Shown: positions 1 to 11,450 of the stretch, piece by piece
How positions within the stretch are numbered: the stretch's first letter is position 1
How the letters are laid out: every line of letters starts with the position of its first letter
Source of the DNA: Alligator mississippiensis
Taxonomy: Eukaryota > Chordata > Crocodylia > Alligatoridae
Reading direction: 5' to 3'
NCBI RefSeq assembly: GCF_030867095.1
Contig: NC_081831.1
Coordinates: 21,428,001-21,492,000, forward strand
Length of the DNA: 64,000 nt
Translations under genes and position numbers: made by a program
Notes under the pieces: generated by a model
The model's database searches: none
The model's input: the letters and a program-made list of their open reading frames with translations, nothing else
What the model was told of the DNA's origin: nothing

Positions 1-239
1 GTGATAGGGCTGAGACATAACATCTATTCCATCGGCGAGGTGTGGACTGCGGTGTAGGGGAGGAAATGGAGCCACAGATAGCGCCCCCTGGCAGCAGGGC
101 AGTACAAGGGCAGCCTCCTGCTAATTAACATCAATTAATTAATTAACAGCAAGGCGTGGCAGGTGAGAAGGCGGGCAGTTGCCCTAGGAACGGATGTGCG
201 GGCCATGTTCAGGTCGGCCCAGAGCGGATACCTGTCACA
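1..239 (+). mobile_element. 3' end of an LTR, cut by the window edge
   Basis: Positions about 52-239 align by eye with 19200-19387, the last part of the solo LTR described at 18344. Both share the block around gatagcrccccctggca, a TTAATTA-rich patch, and a GTGGCAGG...GGCGGGCAG segment. The copy ends in CCTGTCACA, close to the CCTGCTACA end of the other copy. The 5' part lies outside the window. The class (ERV or Gypsy) is not determined because no internal coding region is present. Confidence 0.5.
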
Positions 240-856
240 CCACTGACTCATCACTGTTTTAAGAGTGATTAAATTTTTTCCCCTGATATCCAATCTAAAC
301 CTACTTTGCTGCAACTTCTAGCCATTGGTCTACATCCTGCTTTCTGCAGCAAGACTAAGTCAAGATATTTTCCCTCTTCTTTCTGGTAGCCCATCAGGTA
401 TCTGAAGACTACTATTATGTCCACTCCTAAGTGCCTTTTTTGCAAGCTGAACATGCCTATTTCCTTCAAGCTCTCTTTTGTATGGGTTGCCTTCCAAGCC
501 CTTTTTCACTTCCATCCACCTCTGGACCCTCTCAAACTTCTCCATGTCTATAAAACATGGAGCCCAAAACTGAACACACTACTCCAGTACCACTATCACC
601 TCCCATGTCTTGCACCTAATGCTTCTCTTGATACATCCCAAAAACTGTGTTCATCTTTTGTGCAGCTGTATCACACTGAAGATTCACATTGAGCCTGTGA
701 TCCACAAATACTCCCAGATCCTTCTCCGTACTGCTGTTATCCAGCCAGGTGTCACCAATTTTGCATTTGAATTTATGATTATTCTTCGCCAAGGTGAAGA
801 ACACTGCATTTGTCAGCACTGACCCTCATCCTGTAAGCTCCAGCCCAGCTTTCCAA

Positions 857-1501
857 TAGGACTGTGTGAAACAGCACTGTTCCATTCCGACTTCAGTTTT
901 GAGGTCTGGACAGAACAGTGTTTTGTATCAAATATAATTTCGAGCCAAAACAGCCTCACTGTTTTGCTTCATCAAAACAGTGAGGCTGTTTTAACCCTGT
1001 TTCGACAGTTTTGTGGGACCATGGGGCTGGGAAAAGGAACTCGGCCCAGCTGGGCTGAGTTTCCAACCCCAGCTGGGAATGGAATGGCAGCCCAGCTGGG
1101 CTGTCTCGCTATCCCCACTCGCTAGGTCACCCACTGCGCTAGATTGCCTGCTTCCCTCCCTCCCCCCCCCCCCCCCCACAACGTGATCTAGCATGGGGGA
1201 TGGAGAGGCAACCCAGCTGGGCTGCTTTCCCACCCCCCACAATCTAGTGTAGGGCATGATGAGGCAGCCTAGCTGAGCTGCCTTCCCGCCCCCTGCCAGA
1301 TCTTGCACCGGGGATGGGAAGTCAGCCCAGCTGGACTGACTTCCCATCCCTAGCACTATGGTCAAAACATTTCGACCAGCCTCATTTCTTTTCGAGGCTA
1401 TTTTGACGGCCTTTGTTTCATTTTGATTTTGCTGTTTCGACCTTGAAATGAGTCAAAACAGCGTCGAAACGAAATGGCCGTTGAAATTTCGCACAGCCCT
1501 A
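857..1501. mobile_element. Non-autonomous hAT-like element inserted in CR1
   Basis: The ends are inverted: TAGGACTGTGTGAAA at the left and TTTCGCACAGCCCTA at the right. The flanks are a perfect 8-bp direct repeat, CTTTCCAA at 849-856 and 1502-1509. Removing the element rejoins the CR1 sequence cleanly. An 8-bp duplication and TAGGG-type ends are typical of hAT transposons. There is no transposase. The core is GC-rich and built from imperfect units centred on a palindrome like GCAGCCCAGCTGGGCTGC, alternating with a 'gatctagcrc' linker. A second copy lies at 13643-14331. The published crocodilian MITE family Chompy should be compared. Confidence 0.85.
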
Positions 1502-1675
1502 CTTTCCAATTTATCAAGATCCTTCTTAGTTGTGCTCCTATCCTCCAAGGTGTTTGCAGTCCTTCCCAGTTGTGTCATCTGATAATTTGCTCAATAAGCT
1601 CTCTATTCCACCATCCAAATTGTTAATAAACATACTGAACAGCACTGGACCCACAACAGTCCCCTGTGGGACTCT

Positions 1676-1880
1676 ATTCAAAATCTCCTGCTATTCTGAC
1701 ATGGATTAATCTATAATTGCCCTGTGCTTGTGGTTATTGAACCGTTGTCTATCCACCTTTTAGAGAGAAATGTTGCCTAGAAAAAAACCTACTAAAAGGT
1801 GGATGGACAACCGGTTCAATAACCACAAGCACAGGGCAATTATAAATTAATCCATGTCAGAATAGCAGGAGATTTTGAAT
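1676..1880. repeat. Inverted duplication inside CR1
   Basis: The left arm 1676-1762 and right arm 1793-1880 are near-perfect reverse complements, with about one indel and a few mismatches over 87 bp. They are separated by a 30-bp spacer. The left arm is the expected antisense CR1 reverse-transcriptase sequence, and the right arm is the same stretch inverted. Beyond 1880 antisense CR1 resumes from further upstream in the element. This looks like a fold-back template switch with a deletion. Confidence 0.9.
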
Positions 1881-2286
1881 GGAAAACACTGGCTGTTTGT
1901 GATCAGCCTTTCCTCCAGATGCTTGCAAATGGCTTCCCTTAGGATATGTCCCTGTAACTTCCCAGGTATTGAGTTGATGTTAGCTGGTCCATAGTTCCCT
2001 GGGTTCTCCTTTTTACCTTTTTTAAAGAGGGACATTACATTGGCTGTTTTCAGTCCTCTGGTATGTTGCCCAAGCCCATTTTTTCCATTGTCTATATGCT
2101 TTACTTTTTCATTTGAGCCATCCTGAATGTTCATTGTGCAGCCACATTAGTCTCTTGCCATTCTTGTGCTTTCATCATGTCAGAAGAGTTTCTTGTTGTC
2201 CCCTTTAAAAGTTCCCAGCCCTCCTGGGAGCTTCTCCACCACAGAGAAAAAGCCTCGCACATCAGGCACTAGACAAATATTCTACT

Positions 2287-2991
2287 AGGCCGTGTGTAGA
2301 TGAAACAAGAGGTATGTTTGCACAACACTTTAAAGTGGGTTAAATGCTTTTGCACCACTTTAATGGTGCCAGTGCTTGCACACCTTGGTGGTGTATTGCA
2401 CATTAATTCCAGTCACTGTAGGAAATTCAGTGGCATAATGCACCTTAAATGACTCGGGGTGCAGCAAACTAAAACTCTTTCGTGGAGTTTTAGTTGGCTG
2501 CCCCTACAGCCGTGGAGCGAAGCACCAGGCTCTGTGCAGCTCTCTGGCTCTGCAGGAAGCCCTGCAGACAGCCTGTCAGCAGCCTGGGAAAGCAGGCTCC
2601 ACCCAAGAAAAGCAGCAAACCTGGTCTTCCCCTCCCTCCCCCTCCCCTTCCCTCCACATGGAGCCTGCCTGCCTGCCTGACCTGCACAGGGGCCCAGTGC
2701 TTCCCTCCACAGCTGCGGTGTCCCCCAGGACCACCCGAGCCGGGTGCCTATGGGTAGGTGCCACCTGGGGGGGGGGCCCACAGCTGCTGCGGAGGGAAGC
2801 ACCAGCCCCCTTCCCCGCAGCCCAGGGACCGCTCCACCTGCCAGCAGCTCACCTTCCCCTGCCCACTGGAGAGATGGGTACACCAGCGGGGGGTGTGCAT
2901 GACACGGCGGTTTAATCAATCCTAAATTGCAGCATTTTTTAAAACCCACCACCTTAATTTAGGGCCCCTGTTTCATTTACACATGCCCCTA
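2287..2991. mobile_element. MITE-like element with inverted ends
   Basis: The left end GGCCGTGTGTAGATGAAACA and the reverse complement of the right end, GGGGCATGTGTAAATGAAACA, match at most positions. A CTA or TA occurs at both borders as a possible target duplication. The core (about 2450-2880) is GC-rich with poly-C and poly-G runs. There is no transposase. The superfamily is not assigned; a TA or three-base duplication would suit Tc1/mariner or PIF/Harbinger. Confidence 0.6.
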
Positions 2992-3440
2992 AGCATCAAT
3001 CAAACACTTAGTCACTAGCTCTCAGAAAAGCCTCCTCAGAGCAGTCCCACTACTGAGCTTCTTATCTCAGAGCAACTGCTCTCTGTATACACCAGTCTCC
3101 CAACACTTTGGGAAGTTATTTATGATTTTCAAAGACAAATACTGTTTTCCTAATCAGCTGTAAGGCCATGAAAACTGGCTTGGAAAACAGAATACACTGG
3201 ATTATTATTAGTTCTGAAGGGGCAGCTAGCTCAGATGACTGCTGATAGAGGGCACCACCATCGACTTAGTTTTTGACCACTACTCACTCTTCTATGTGCA
3301 TTTTACTTGTTTCTGTGGGCCCCCAAGAAGATGAGCCCCGATTGTGCCAGTCATCGTCTATTTATCTAATACGAGTACAGTCCATGCCACAAACATAATA
3401 TAAATAGGCAATGGAGCTACTTAAATATATTTAAAAAAAA
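2992..3440. other. Unassigned intergenic sequence
   Basis: No coding pattern, RNA gene or recognisable repeat was seen in this stretch. Confidence 0.5.
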
Positions 3441-3444
3441 GCTA

Positions 3445-3545
3445 TCCCTGTTTTACAATGGGAAAATGGAGGCACTGAAAGATTAAGTAAGTTGCCAATG
3501 GTCACGTGGGAGATCTGGAAATTGAACCCAGATCTCCAAGCATAA
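3445..3545 (-). repeat. MIR-like SINE remnant
   Basis: The order 'ttttacaatgggaaaatgga', 'aggcactgaaagattaagta', 'gttgccaatggtcac', then a CCAGATCT-type block is the usual antisense MIR core: a gaggaaactgaggc-like box followed by a gcccaaggtcac-like box. Confidence 0.55.
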
Positions 3546-3989
3546 AATTTAACCACAAAATTCTTTCCCTCTGTAACAGCTGTTCACAAAATTACTAGAT
3601 ATTGTGAATCCAGCTCTTGGCAAGTAGCTGCCTTCACAGGCAAAAAACATATTTCCCAATCACTACTAAAAGAGCTCCTTGTAGCCATTACTGGCCGAAC
3701 AGACAAGATGATTAAAATTATATTGTCACAATCTGGATGCTTTCCAGCTGGTAAAAATGTCAGGACGCACTAGCCTGAATGTGAGGAAAGCTTACACCCT
3801 GGGTGCTGATTGCCTGAACAAGATAGTTAACTTTAGGATGGAGAACCTTCTGGCAGATGCAGATCCAGGGTTTTTAAAGGGGTATACAGAAGCAGAGACC
3901 TGGGCTGCAGGGGTGGTTGCACTCCCTGATCTCAGCTTCCCCTTCCCCCCACCCCAGTCTCTGCATGCATAGTGTCATGGAAGCCTCCA
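3546..3989. other. Unassigned intergenic sequence
   Basis: No feature could be supported here. A 71-codon open stretch (3757-3972) has no recognisable homology or splice context. Confidence 0.4.
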
Positions 3990-4396
3990 GGAACGTTTAA
4001 GTCCCCACATAAGGCAATCTGTTCTTCCTCTCCATGCCCAAAGCCATCTCCCCTCCCCTCCTACCAACCATTGCAGCTTTCCCTGCTGTCCTGGGGGTGG
4101 GAAAAGCTCCAGAACTGCTCCTCTCTGCTCCAGCCGGGATGCACAGAGGCTGAGCTCGGCTGGGGACGGCAACAGTGGGCAAGTGGGTCCCCCCTCCCCA
4201 TGCCTGCTCCTTGGGGACCAGGCAGGGAGAAAACGGTGGCAGTGGTGCTAGGCAAGTTCTATCATCCCCCAGCTGAACCCAGCCCCCACATGGCAGTGAG
4301 TGGAGGTAAGAGGAACAGCAATGGAAGGAGATGACTTTGAACGTGGAGGGGAAGGAGAGAATAGTTAGTTACCTTGTTTGGGGATGTAAAGTCCCC
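3990..4396. mobile_element. MITE-like element with 25-bp inverted ends
   Basis: The left end (about 3991-4015, with TTTAAGTCCCCACATAAGG) and the inverted right end (about 4372-4396, ACTTTACATCCCCAAACAAGG) match at roughly 18 of 25 positions. The core is GC-rich. No clear target duplication was found, so the family is not assigned. Confidence 0.5.
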
Positions 4397-4504
4397 AGAT
4401 GATGCCTCTGTGGTGCAGTTCAGTCCAAAAGCAGGGTGCAGTCACACCACTGCAGCCCCTCTGGACCCATCCCTGCCTTCAGCAATTCTCATTAGCTCTA
4501 CAAG

Positions 4505-4508
<4 letters not shown>

Positions 4509-4562
<54 letters not shown>
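4509..4562. repeat. (CA)n microsatellite
   Basis: An uninterrupted run of about 27 AC/CA units. The apparent reading frames through it are artefacts of the repeat. Confidence 0.97.
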
Positions 4563-4566
<4 letters not shown>

Positions 4567-4639
4567 CACAAAGAGTAATTTCCCTCATGTGCAGAGAGAT
4601 AGCACAAGAACCATGAACTAATATCAATAGCCAGCAACC

Positions 4640-5045
4640 TTTAAAAACCATGGGCTGGAACAATCTAGCTCCAGCACAACATGGGCCAGTGGCTTTGGCA
4701 ATTTATCAGTAGCAGGAAGCTTTGCCTGCAGCTGTACTGAGACCAGGCATCTGGGAGCTGCACCCACACCACTACCACTTCTCTCTACTCCCTGTTTCTA
4801 GGCTGCAGTGTGGGCATAGCTTCCAGCCAGTGGTGAGCTGCACTGGGGCTGGGTACCTGGAAGCTACATCCACTCTGCTGCTACTCGCCTGCTTCCTAGC
4901 TGAAAGCTGTCTGTCTAACCCCTTAAGCTACAGGCAAAGCCTCCAGACCTGCAGAATGGATCCAATGGCTCCATGGGCCAGATCTGATGCATGGAGGCAT
5001 ATGTTGCCTACCCTAAACTTGCATCTTGCTTCAGCTTAGGCCAAT
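4640..5045. repeat. GC-rich repeat with a duplicated ~110-bp unit
   Basis: Two related units can be seen, near 4731-4790 ('catctgggagctgcaccc...') and 4850-4900 ('tacctggaagctacatcc...'). The stretch ends in a 'gggccagatctgatgcat' style tail, of the kind found at the ends of some hAT-like elements in this window. Borders and family are not settled. Confidence 0.35.
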
Positions 5046-5729
5046 GCATTACCTATGTCCCCATTTAGCCTATGGGGCTAAAAGCCTGTTTATGTGATGA
5101 ACAGGCTTTGTGTTGTCTCCACATACACAAAAATACTATCCCTGCCCTGATAAGTCTCTTAGCTGGGCTTTCACTGAGCAGGAATTTCTGCTGCCAGGCT
5201 CAGAAATGTATAGCATCCCATCTTTATTAGTTACAGACTTTCTTCAGCATTCTCCCTCCCTGCGGTTTAGAGAAGGCATTTTCCAAAACCACCATCCTCA
5301 CTGCCGGCTATTAGCAGGCTCAGCTGTATGCTTCCCTTTGGGTCTTTCTGGCAAGACAAGGTGAACAGAGGCTAATTTATGTAATCCATCCTTTTGGAGC
5401 AGAATGTATTTAGTAGTGGTTGCTGAAGGGACAAAGCAATTGCTGTGGACTTCATGCTGTGATGGTGTCTCAGAAGCATTATCTTCAGTGCAAAGATCAG
5501 GATCAGGCCTGTTAGTTATGTCTAGCTAAGGACCCAGGTAATTAGTAACAACACAAAAAAAAAATAGACAAGATGTTTCTATTGAGACTCAGAGTAAATA
5601 ACCATGAGTTCATATGGTAGCATCCACACCAGTAAAAACCCTTGCATGCCCTTCCATTCCAGGAATGGTGCTCACTTGAATTCTGAAAACTTGCTTCACC
5701 TAAATCCAACTTTCTTAAACTGAGTCCAC
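5046..5729. other. Unassigned intergenic sequence
   Basis: No gene or recognisable repeat was found. Confidence 0.5.
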
Positions 5730-6025
5730 AGGCATAACTACTAACATGTTTTGCACCCTGGGCAAAATCCTGCTGGAGAGCAGGATGTAGGGGGGTGGTC
5801 AGTCTTACCTATCCTGGGGACTCAAAAGTTGTTGCTGTGACAAATCATTGTGTGCCCACCCTCAGCTGCTGCTACTGAAACAGCAGCAGCTGCTGCAACA
5901 GCATGGTGTCCCCATACCCAGGGACCACTGCCAAAGACTCTCTGGGGGGTCTATCCTTCTGGCATCCCCTCTAAGTTGGTACCTGTGGGTGGTTCCCAGC
6001 TCACCCACCCCTAGTTATGTCAGGG
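5730..6025. mobile_element. Short hAT-like element
   Basis: The ends AGGCATAACTA and TAGTTATGTCAGGG are inverted around the shared CATAACTA. The flanks GAGTCCAC (5722-5729) and GAGTACAT (6026-6033) agree at 6 of 8 positions, as expected for an old 8-bp hAT duplication. The core contains a CAGCAGCAG/CTGCTGC patch. There is no transposase. Confidence 0.5.
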
Positions 6026-6884
6026 GAGTACATTGCTAACCTCATCTTTTCTCTGTCTTTGATAAAATTCTATGTTGAAGAAGAGCTATTTATGGGCAGC
6101 ATTTGTGTGACAGCTGCCATGTTAGCCAACACATTGGTGACAGAACTTGGGGCCTCCAGAACTAATAGCATAAGCTGCTACACCCGGAGCAAAAAAGGTA
6201 GGGATCTTTGGCCAGATCAGTGACACAGTCTTAATCCCTACGGATTAGATACACAGTGGGACCTGTAACACACTCACAGGTAGGTACGACCTGTGAGAAA
6301 TCTGGGGGCCTGGTACATCCTGGTAGTAGTGAGGGAAACAGGAACTAGAGGAATTCTATTTTAATTTTAAGCTGAATTTACATATTTTGAAATAAATGTA
6401 TAGACAACATACTTCTACTTCATTTACCCATATTACTTGCAATACTTATTTCGCTTTTTATATGAGAATATTTTTTCTTAATAGATATTGAAATATTTTA
6501 GGGGCCACTTTGATCTTGGGGGCCAAGTACAACTATACTCTCATTCCTCTCTCTCATAGGTGCTGTTAGTGAGTTACATGATATTTGCACCTAAGTTTTA
6601 ACTTTCCCTTAATGGAACAAACTGGCATATACTTAAAAAATGTTGATTATAAAGTTAACCTACATTCCACTCCTGTTTGACCATATTCCCAGGCCCCTAA
6701 GCCAGATTTCCAGATGGAAGACAGGCACTGTCAGCTTGCTGCTTTGACCTAAAGAAAGGTATGCTGGGCTGACACTGGCCTGATTTTCACTTGCATCTAG
6801 GGCAGAATCCTATTTCACTTTACTTTAAATGCCCAAATAGCACTTGCCCAGCATTATGGGGCACTGTTTGGGGGCTTAGTTGTT
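6026..6884. other. Unassigned intergenic sequence
   Basis: AT-rich sequence with no supported feature. Confidence 0.5.
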
Positions 6885-7011
6885 TATTACCTACTGTTCT
6901 ATTTTAATCTTTTGTCTCTCTTATCATTGATCTTGTTTTTACTGTAAGCCTCCTTGGGCCTGTTCTGGAGAGGGCAACATATACATTTAATAAATAAAAT
7001 GCGGTGCTCCC
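6885..7011 (+). mobile_element. L2-type LINE 3' end
   Basis: The tail 'actgtaagcctccttgggcc', then 'ggagagggcaacatataca', then TTTAATAAATAAAA has the form of a vertebrate L2 3' terminus: a ctgtaagccgcc block, a ggcggtatataa block and a TAAA repeat. Only the 3' untranslated tail is present. Confidence 0.65.
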
Positions 7012-7699
7012 TTCCTTTTGTTATCAGAAACTGTTTACACTGGGATATAGTCTTACACAGCTACATACCCAGAACTGTGAAAACACTGGTCCCCATTCTC
7101 CCAGAGCCTCCTCAGCAGTGCTAGAGGAGTGTCCGCATTCCACATTCTAGCTACATTCCATGGTTTTGAATTCATGTTACAAGCCTTGCTCTTAACTCTG
7201 AGGAATTGCATTTGGTTAAATGGCTGAAAGCCTTTCATATCATTGTGAATGGGAGGGACTGGAGGATTTGTTTGAATGGGGCATTTAGTAAAACATATTA
7301 AAACTTGTAGGCAACTCAAGCAGAATAGATCCCATTTTTTTAATTTGTTGAACTCGCTGTACTAGTTTGAAGCAGTTCGTGTACTAACCAAAACCCCAGC
7401 AAAACAAGTTCCATGCTGCAGAGAGCATAAGACCTAACTGTTACATTGCAGCTTGTCCTACATGTATGCATGGATGAAACAAAAAGCATCTTCTCCACCT
7501 CAGTAGAACCCTGAAGAACCCACGCAGAACGCTGCTCCAAGCAGCCCAGGAGAGTAATGGAGTATTCTCAGTCCCCTGAGTAGCACATGATGGCAGCCAA
7601 CCAGGAAAGGTCAAGCAGACTGGAGGTGTGACCAGAACAGAATCCTATCATGTCATCAGAGCAATGCAATCCATGTGGCATTTTTTGGCATTCAGGACA
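7012..7699. other. Unassigned intergenic sequence
   Basis: No feature was supported. The short open frames (7053-7540) lack splice context and homology. Confidence 0.45.
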
Positions 7700-9066
7700 T
7701 GCAGATCAGAAATGGGCATTTATTTATTTATTAATGACTTGGATGAGGGAATGGAAAGCTCAGTGATTAAGTTCACAGATTATACCAAGCTGTGGGTACA
7801 TGCAGGCACATCAGAGGATAGGGTAAGGATCCAGGATGACCTTGACAGGCAGGATTTATGGTCTGAACAGAATCAGATGAGATTTAAACAGGGAAAAGTG
7901 CCAGGTTCTTCATCTGGGTAGGAAGAGCCTACACCACATAGGTAATATGTAGGGGGGGCACAAGGGTGCACATGCCCCACCCTGAGATTGGCCACCACCA
8001 CCGGCTTCTGCAGGCAGTGACCGCCTCCCAGGTGCTGCCCATGTGGCCGCCGGTGGCTGTGGGCACTCTCTGCTTGCCACCGCCAACAGCATGGACAGCA
8101 GCAGCAGGCAGTCCCTGCTCACCACCTGCCACTCAGCACCCCCACCTCCTCCCCCTCACCACCAACACCACCGTGGCCACCTGCGGGTGGTCCCTGCTCA
8201 GTCCACCTTCGCTGCCAATGTTACTGCAGCTGCCTGCAGGTGGTCCCCACCCCTGCCACTGACACCGCCACTGCCATCTGTGAGTGGTCACTGGGCCCCC
8301 CTCCCCCCACCTCGGGAGGCACACATTGTTCATGCTACACCATACCTACATGATGGGCGTGGGTCTGCTGATTAGCACAGCATCTGACTGGGACCTGGGG
8401 GTCACAATCAACCGGAAGATGAACACGAGCCAGCAGTGCAATGAGGTTGCCAGCAGGGCAAATAGAACTCGGGTGTGCATCAGCCGACATGTTGCCAATA
8501 GATCCAGGGAGGTGCTTCTCACTCTACTCAGCATTAGTGAGGCCACAGCTGGAGTACTGGGTCCATTTCTGGGCATTACACTTCAGGAAGGATGTGGATA
8601 AGCTCGAGAGGGTACAGAGAAGCGCAACACACATAATTAGGGGCCTGGCGGATAGGCCTTATGAGGAGAGACTTTGGGAATTGGGCCTGTTCAGTCTGAG
8701 TAAGAGAAGGCTGAGAGGTGACTTGATAGCTGCCTACAAGTACATCAGGGGTGAACATCAAGATCTAGGGAAGCAACTTTTCAGGAAGGCACCCCTTGGG
8801 AGGACAAGGACGAATGGGCACAAGCTAACTGAGGGAAAATTTAGGCTGGACATAAGGAAGAAATTCTTTTCCATAAGGATAACTAGAATCTGGAACACGC
8901 TCCCAGCAGAGGTGGTACAGTCACCATCCTTGGAGGTGTTCAAGATAAGGCTGGACAAGCACCTTGTTGAGCTCATTTGAGCCCAATAACCTCCTGCCCA
9001 TAGCAGGGGACCAGACTTGATGATCTTGCAGGTCCCTTCCAGTCCTTTGATTCTATGATTCTATGT
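7700..9066 (+). mobile_element. CR1 LINE, 3' portion, sense strand
   Basis: This encodes the C-terminal half of CR1 ORF2. FINDLDEGMESSVIKF lies near 7730-7790, and LVRPQLEYW, YEERLWELGLFSL and RIWNTLPAEVV are seen in the open frame 8441-8980. The 3' tail holds the usual 'gatcttgcaggtcccttcca' block and ends in ATTCTATG repeats at 9049-9064, the diagnostic CR1 3' microsatellite. A GC-rich element (7937-8334) interrupts it. The frame is shifted relative to the upstream block, so it is not functional. The 5' limit is approximate. Confidence 0.9.
7937..8334 (+). mobile_element. GC-rich hAT-like element, copy 1 of 3
   Basis: It sits inside the CR1 and is flanked by the 8-bp direct repeat CTACACCA (7929-7936 and 8335-8342). 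Its left end contains AATATGTAGGGGG and its right end CACATTGTTCATG; AATRTGTR is shared, inverted, between the two ends. The core is about two-thirds G+C, in CCACC/CTGCAGGTGGTC-type units. Related copies lie at 14509-14832 and 17715-18045. There is no coding region; the open frames on both strands reflect lack of A+T. Confidence 0.7.
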
Positions 9067-9304
9067 CAGTATTTGGCACCAAGGCTGAAGTTGTGCCCGC
9101 TACATCAGCTGGCTAAAGAGCCTTTATCAGTACGTTAATGACTCATATCACTATACTATAAGAGCATGATATAATCATTAATGAGGGACACAGCAGGAGG
9201 TACTAGGCATGATGCCATGGGAGGAGAAAAAGGCCTAGGAAGCTTAGAAATTTCTAAAGGGCACAGTGTTGGAAACCCAATAAGAAACTTTCCCAACTGG
9301 TAGA
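9067..9304. other. Unassigned spacer between two CR1 copies
   Basis: No clear feature. It may include decayed CR1 flank. Confidence 0.35.
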
Positions 9305-11125
9305 AGCACAAGAATAGTAAGAGACCCATGTGGCTGTACAAGGAGCTTTTAGGATGCCTCAAAAGCAAAAGGAAAGCATACAGGCAATGGAAGGGTAGGC
9401 AGGTCATCAAGGATGCATACCAGAAAATAGCAAGAACTTACAGGGTCAAAAAATCAGGGAACCAGAAGTTAAAAATAAGCTTAACCTGGTGAGGGAAATT
9501 AAAGGCAACAAGAGACCCAATAAATATGTTGGCCAGAAGTGAGAGACCAAGGAAGTTGTGGGTCCACTGTTAAAGAGCCAGGGTAAGTTCTTAACAAGAT
9601 GCAAAGAAGGCAGAGCTGCTCAATGGCTACTTTTGTTGTATTCATAACAAAATAAGTTGCAACCAGCCTTCATTTGGATAGGGAAGGGGACAAGATGAGG
9701 GTTGAGATAACAAGAAAGACAGAGCTTCTGATAGGTCTACATAAATTCAGATCAGCAGGGCATAATGAATTTCATCCCAGTGTATTGAAGGAACTGGCAA
9801 AAAAGATCTTGGAGCCCTTGGAAATTATATTTACAAGGCATGTATTTGGTCACAGCCTCAAATCTAGGATCTTGGCCTGGCCAGCATAGCCACTGAGCAG
9901 AGCACACTGGCAATCAGTACCCACTGGACTTCAAACGAGGTGAAGGGGCTACAGCCTGATGCACTCAAGGTTAGTATGTGCCACGTCTTCCCCCAATTGA
10001 CAGAAGGGGCAGGTGTTAGGGGTGCCTGTGAAGGGCTCCAGATACATAGCAGTGGAGATGGCTCCAAGCAGAAATTATCTGGGCAACAGGGCTCAACCCA
10101 ATTCCAGATTTCTTTACTGGTCCCGCCGGCGTATACTTTGACACTGCTGTCTGCTTGATTTCCCACCTTCTTGACCCAGATTGTTCCCTGACTCCACTCT
10201 GCCTAATCTCCTGGTTCCCTGACTTGGCTTGTTCCTAGACCCCACTCTTAGACTGACCTCCTGGCTCTGACCCATCTTGTCCCAGGATCCTGCTTGCTTC
10301 TCCTGATCTTGATAAGCACCTCAATTCCCCTAGTGGCCCCAGACCTGGCCATCCATAACCCAGGTGACATTGTGGAAGACAGGCAAGGTACCACAGGACT
10401 GGAAAGGGGCCAACATAGTGCCCCTCTTTAAAAAAAAAAAAAAGGCAAAAGGGAGACCCATGGAATTATAGGCCAGTTAGTCTGACCTTAATACCCAGGA
10501 ACTTACATGAAACGTAACCTAAAGAAAGCCATTTGCAAGCATCTGGAGTAGGAAAGGCTCATCTTAAGCAGCCAACATGGGCTTACCAAGAGCAAATTGT
10601 GTCAAAAAACTTGATCTCCCTCGACAAAGTAACTAGCTGTGTGCAGGAAGTGAATGAAGTAGATATAGTTAATCTGGGCTTCAGAAAGGCTTTTGGCAAG
10701 GTCCTCCATAACCTTCTCAAACAAACTGGAAGAATGTGGGCTGGATAAACTATTTCAGGGTAGACAGACACCAGGCACAATTGTTTCAAACAAAAGGTAA
10801 TTATAAAACTGGATCCATTTTAGAATGACAGGAGATTTTGAATGGAGTCAGGAAAGAATTTTACCCCATGGTCAGCCTGGTACATACAGTGGGGGGTTTA
10901 CCTTCTTTTGTAGCAGGGGGCACAGCCCTCTTCCTTAGATCTCTCAAGTGCATTTTAATAATCCCTGCAATATCTGGACACTGACCACTTCCACTGTCCC
11001 CCTACTTTACCTGTCATAAGTTAGGGTACTTTTTGGTGTCTTTGGGCTATACACTTTTTAGTTGTGCAAGAGGTTTGATTGTGTAGTTTTAGGTATAGAT
11101 TAGACAAGGAATTGCATGGGATGGT
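9305..11125 (+). mobile_element. CR1 LINE, sense strand, interrupted
   Basis: Positions 9330-9870 encode the ORF2 linker between endonuclease and polymerase (KELLGCLKSKRKAYRQWKGR is readable). Positions 10366-10745 encode early reverse transcriptase: GEVPQDW-like and NYRP-like residues, then LGFRKAFGKVLHNLL in place of LDFxKAFDxVxH. Positions 10800-11125 resemble the 3' untranslated part of the copy at 23575. An unrelated insert occupies about 9876-10365. Many stops and frameshifts are present. Confidence 0.75.
9876..10365. mobile_element. Unclassified insert within CR1
   Basis: This stretch breaks the CR1 reading between its linker and polymerase blocks. It is CT-rich with repeated 'ttccctgac' and 'tgttcctagacc' phrases (10180-10270). 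No inverted ends or target duplication were found. Confidence 0.35.
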
Positions 11126-11450
11126 TTGATAGGGAGGCTTATATTTCCCATCCCCCTCCCCCTAAATGAAGGTGTTATCCAAGCATAAATTTCATACTCT
11201 CTAAACTAGTGGTGCCTAACTCATTCTGCCCTATGGGTCAAATGAGTGATGGCAGAGTTGGTCCGCAGGCTAATGAGTGGTACTGGGCTAGTCTGCAGGC
11301 CAAATCTAGCATGCAGAGCCTCATTATCTGGCCTGCAGGGCTCCCCATGGGTTTGGAAATTTGGTGGCAGGACAAGCTGTGGCAACGTTAATTGCAACAG
11401 CTCCAGGAGCCAGAGCCCATGGACCACATGACACAATAAAAACATTTGAA
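11126..11450. repeat. Possible truncated hAT-like repeat
   Basis: The block at 11210-11260 ('agtggtgcctaactcattct') resembles the left end of the 25061 element family, and 'tctggcctgcagggctcccc' resembles its interior. No matching right end was found. Confidence 0.3.

Larger units (their letters stand above)
250..2285 (-). mobile_element. CR1 LINE, antisense, broken and rearranged
   Basis: On the minus strand the sequence gives decayed CR1 ORF2 reverse transcriptase. The block FINNLDGGIESL is encoded near 1600-1640, and NPGNY with EAICKHLEERLI near 1900-2010. The region 260-850 encodes the C-terminal part, with stops and frameshifts. The copy is interrupted by a hAT-like element (857-1501) and carries an internal inverted duplication (1676-1880). 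At about 1881 the frame resumes further upstream in the protein, so some of the reverse transcriptase centre is missing. It is dead as a coding unit. The outer limits are approximate. Confidence 0.75.

Noticed and set aside
4442-4663. A cysteine/valine or threonine/histidine repeat peptide
   Set aside because: It is only the CA microsatellite translated.
8441-8980. A 179-codon host gene
   Set aside because: The product is the C-terminal region of CR1 ORF2 and runs into a CR1 3' tail ending in ATTCTATG repeats.
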